Position numbers and translations under genes: made by a program. The notes under the pieces are model-generated. The model was not told the DNA's origin and did not search any database. It was given only the letters and a program-made list of their open reading frames with translations. Shown piece by piece: positions 57,641-59,928 of a stretch of DNA of 59,928 nt; position 1 is the stretch's first letter; the number at the start of each line of letters is the position of its first letter. Origin of the DNA: an uncultured Phascolarctobacterium sp. (GTDB lineage: Bacteria > Bacillota > Negativicutes > Acidaminococcales > Acidaminococcaceae); NCBI RefSeq assembly GCF_937920985.1, contig NZ_CALDXR010000030.1, positions 1-59,928 of the forward strand, in the 5' to 3' direction.

Positions 57641-58078
57641 CTAATTAGCCTGCCAGATGAGCTGCATTATTTTTTTATATTCCTTTTCCAGATGCTTGAT
57701 GATTACATCCAGCACGGTATAAATCATGTCGCCCTCCAGCCTGCCATTTTGGCAGAGCAGGCAGCTGTCCAGGTAGAGTGAACCGTCGTCTGTAAGATAA
57801 TATTTGAACACCTTATATTGACGGTTCACCTTGTTGATTTCCCTCAGAATAGCCACTTCGTTCGTCTCGTTGACAGCATTTGCTGCCAGCTGCACGCGAA
57901 GCATACCATAAATACTGCTGTCCAGGATGACCAGCGTCGGCAGACGCTGGCCTTCAACAACAATGTGAGAACGGAAGACCACTGTGTTCAGCTTATCCTC
58001 GCTAATCTGTTCAATGGCAAAGCAGGTAATCTTCTTATCATCCAAGTATTTGATAAAAGCCTCTGCCTTTTTGTTCAT
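57641..58078 (-). CDS. YbjN-domain (type III chaperone-fold-like) protein
   Basis: A 145-residue cytosolic protein with no signal peptide. The pattern AEAFIKYLDDKKITCFAIEQISEDKLNTVVFRSHIVVEGQRLPTLVILDSSIYGMLRVQLAANAV and AILREINKVNRQYKVFKYYLTDDGSLYLDSCLL resembles the YbjN domain, whose fold is like type III secretion chaperones. AGGAGG overlaps the tpsA stop and lies eight bases before the ATG, so translation is coupled to tpsA. It lies between tpsA (12 bases away) and tpsB (45 bases away), hinting that it helps the exoprotein before export. Confidence 0.8.
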   Translation of the reverse strand: MNKKAEAFIKYLDDKKITCFAIEQISEDKLNTVVFRSHIVVEGQRLPTLVILDSSIYGMLRVQLAANAVNETNEVAILREINKVNRQYKVFKYYLTDDGSLYLDSCLLCQNGRLEGDMIYTVLDVIIKHLEKEYKKIMQLIWQAN

Positions 58079-58090
58079 CAGCGTTTCCTC

Positions 58091-59928
58091 CTATGCTTCT
58101 ACAGTGATTTTTACGGGTTCACTCTTGTTATCGTCTTCATCCAGGTCATATAGGTCGTAGCGGAAGTATTGTACTACATCCGGTGCGTGATTGATGTCAT
58201 ATTCCTCTGCTTTGTTCTCGTTGAGCTGCTGCAGCATATGGTCTACAGCGGTAAAGCGTTGGTCATAAACATAATCATAATTACGCAGGTCAAGCAGTGC
58301 GCCGTTGCTGTGCTGAACGTTCGGCTGTGCAGTGAAGTGCAGGTACATCCATTTATCCGGGTTAGTACCCTCCTGCTGCCATTCAATCAGATTATATGCC
58401 GGGTTGTTCACTGCAATGTTGTTCCAGTAAACGCTGTCGCTGCCGTCACGTTGCGGCGGTGCGCCCCATACAGCAGTCTTCATATGCTTATTGCTGAAAT
58501 GCGCAACATTGTTGACTACCAGCTTATCGATATGGAACATGCCCTCGCTAACTTTGATAGAGCCGTTATTCAGCCACAGATGCTCGAAGCGGACACCCTT
58601 ATTGGTAATTATCTCACCAATCTTCAGATTTTCAATAGGCTTATCAGGCTGTGCGCCGTCCGGAATGATGGTCAGAAGGCCGTCAGCATCCAGACGCTGC
58701 TGAATCTTGTTCAGGTCAATGTCGCTGCCCTGAGCAATAATCTTGGTGCCTGCGATAAGCTCATCAACCTTCAGCTGCTTACCTTCGGTCTTCAGCTGCA
58801 GAGCTACCAGATTGCCGTCGATTTTTGCCAAGGTAAGATTGCCGTTGGCAACGTCGATAAGCGCATTGTTGGTAGCATAAATCTCGTGCAGGTCAACATC
58901 TCCGGCACCCTTGATTTGCAGTGCGAAGTTGCCGCTGTTGATATCACCCTTGTCGCCAAGAGCTTTGAATTTGTTGTCATGGTCGGTTACACTACCGTTC
59001 TGCAGTACGTCGATATTGATGTTGCCATGATCGGCAGTTACATCGCCGCCGAAGGTGATGTCGCCTTTAGCTGCGTCTGTCTGCAGGTGGATGTTTCCAG
59101 CCTTGCTGTTGATAATACCTTTGGTAGTAATGCTGCCTTTGGCATTATAATCAACATTCTTCTGCGCCTTAACTTCTCCGCCGGTTGTAATGCTGCCGCC
59201 TGCAAGCAAATCTACGTTAGCATTAGTAGAAGTGAGGCTACCGTTAGCAGTAATATCTTTCGCTGCATCGATGTCTACTTCGTTGTTGGCTGTTACATTA
59301 CCGCCAGTTACAACAGATCCCTTCTTAGAATTGATGCTTACCTTATCAGCTGCATTCAGATTAACGCCGCCTGCAGTAGTAATGTCGCCATCTGCCTTAA
59401 CAGTGATATTACCGGTATGTTCATCATTATACTTAGAGGTATCAATAGTGGAATTAATGGTAATCTTGCCGGTATCCGCCTGGTAGTTTTCAATCAGGAC
59501 ATCGCCCTTGATATGAGAATCATCAACAGTAACCAGCAGATTATCCGTCGTACCGTTAAACCTGGTTACGCCATTAACCATCAGGCTGCTGCCTGCGTTC
59601 TTACCCTTAATCGTTAGGCTCTTCACCTTATTGTTCCTGCTGAGCAGCTGCTGCGTCTCGCCGGATTCAACTGTAAGATTATCTGCAGTAATACCTGCAG
59701 CCGCTGCATCCTGCATTACGCTGCCATTGGCATCCAGCTTCAAGCCGTTGTTAGCACCGTTCACCGTAATGCCGCTGCTGCCAAGTGCGATATTGCCATT
59801 AGTTGCGGTAATTACGCTATCAGCACCCGCTGCCAGCGTGCTTCTGTTCAGGTTAACGTTGTTGCCTGCAGTAATGTTGCCTGCGCCGCTAGATGTAATG
59901 CTGCCGGTTGTTACGTTCACATCTTTAC
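58091..59928 (-). CDS. TpsA-type filamentous exoprotein, C-terminal part (partial)
   Basis: The open frame runs to the window edge, so only the last 612 residues or so are seen; the N-terminal TPS secretion domain lies outside. The visible part has repeating short beta-helix units with Asn, Gly and Thr at regular positions (GNITAGNNVNLNRSTL, KGSVVTGGNVTANNEVDID, AKGSITTKGIINSKAGNIHLQ), as in haemagglutinin-type exoproteins. The last 120 residues are more globular, with Trp and Tyr (AVWGAPPQRDGSDSVYWNN, WMYLHFTAQPN) and a very acidic end. No anchor motif is visible. It begins the tps unit in this view. Confidence 0.87.
   Translation of the reverse strand, partial: KDVNVTTGSITSSGAGNITAGNNVNLNRSTLAAGADSVITATNGNIALGSSGITVNGANNGLKLDANGSVMQDAAAAGITADNLTVESGETQQLLSRNNKVKSLTIKGKNAGSSLMVNGVTRFNGTTDNLLVTVDDSHIKGDVLIENYQADTGKITINSTIDTSKYNDEHTGNITVKADGDITTAGGVNLNAADKVSINSKKGSVVTGGNVTANNEVDIDAAKDITANGSLTSTNANVDLLAGGSITTGGEVKAQKNVDYNAKGSITTKGIINSKAGNIHLQTDAAKGDITFGGDVTADHGNINIDVLQNGSVTDHDNKFKALGDKGDINSGNFALQIKGAGDVDLHEIYATNNALIDVANGNLTLAKIDGNLVALQLKTEGKQLKVDELIAGTKIIAQGSDIDLNKIQQRLDADGLLTIIPDGAQPDKPIENLKIGEIITNKGVRFEHLWLNNGSIKVSEGMFHIDKLVVNNVAHFSNKHMKTAVWGAPPQRDGSDSVYWNNIAVNNPAYNLIEWQQEGTNPDKWMYLHFTAQPNVQHSNGALLDLRNYDYVYDQRFTAVDHMLQQLNENKAEEYDINHAPDVVQYFRYDLYDLDEDDNKSEPVKITVEA

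Noticed and set aside
58169..59617. A 482-codon plus-strand ORF opposite tpsA.
   Set aside because: Shadow of repetitive beta-helix coding; the minus frame has regular repeat units and the correct operon context.

Overview
The window reads as one contig piece from a Gram-negative-walled Firmicute (class Negativicutes; an Acidaminococcaceae/Phascolarctobacterium-like gut anaerobe is my best guess, inferred from content only). The gene set is Firmicute-like: ScpA/ScpB, an IspH-ribosomal protein S1 fusion, a DUF512 radical-SAM protein next to Der and PlsY, a single-chain PurL with its own glutaminase domain, TrmFO beside TopA, and an Asp23-type protein. The right end encodes an outer-membrane two-partner secretion system, which needs an outer membrane. 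HydF (an [FeFe]-hydrogenase maturase), PduL and a cobalamin adenosyltransferase fit an anaerobic fermenter.

Layout. 1-572: tRNA-Asn (minus strand) with a consensus promoter and terminator. 572-9876: mostly plus-strand housekeeping genes: enoyl-CoA hydratase, site-2 protease, scpA-scpB-pseudouridine synthase-BaiN-like flavoprotein, then cmk-plsC-ispH/rpsA-fni. 10235-11455: a lone DUF4143 ATPase. 11661-20588: DUF512 protein, cobalamin adenosyltransferase, a repeat-rich gap, der, plsY, an NlpC/P60 hydrolase, pepA, a PHP phosphoesterase and a P-loop/Asp23 fusion. 20892-25229: Rpn-type nuclease, ketopantoate-reductase-like gene and thiD-thiM-thiE. 25461-29237: purL.

29254-35933 is an AT-richer accessory block: hicAB, an unknown secreted/membrane pair, a second DUF4143 ATPase and a DUF3990/HTH pair. 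Copies of a CCGTACAAA-containing repeat sit at both ends and in the middle, each between the 3' ends of convergent genes. 35942-41547: DUF1294, hydF, nicotinate phosphoribosyltransferase, a processive-type glycosyltransferase and dprA. 41559-48351: topA, trmFO, a WYL regulator, a small XRE regulator, a BASS-family transporter with a structured leader, and a small ribbon-helix-helix protein. 48525-53280: M16C peptidase, an SseB-macrodomain fusion and lexA. 53371-55730: a 41-residue membrane ORF too short for usual callers, a 500-residue secreted protein and pduL. 55925-59928: tpsB, a YbjN-like gene and the 3' part of tpsA.

How the parts fit. PlsY and PlsC both serve phosphatidic acid synthesis, and IspH and Fni serve isoprenoid supply. 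The thi genes look like salvage, as no thiC, thiG or THI-box is visible. The tpsA-ybjN-tpsB order suggests the small middle protein works with secretion of the TpsA exoprotein. Two families of non-coding repeats, one palindromic of about 200 bp and one with a GC-rich stem whose arms co-vary, lie in otherwise empty gaps. No CRISPR array, rRNA or transposase-bearing insertion sequence was seen. All functional calls come from reading motifs by eye; no database search was possible.
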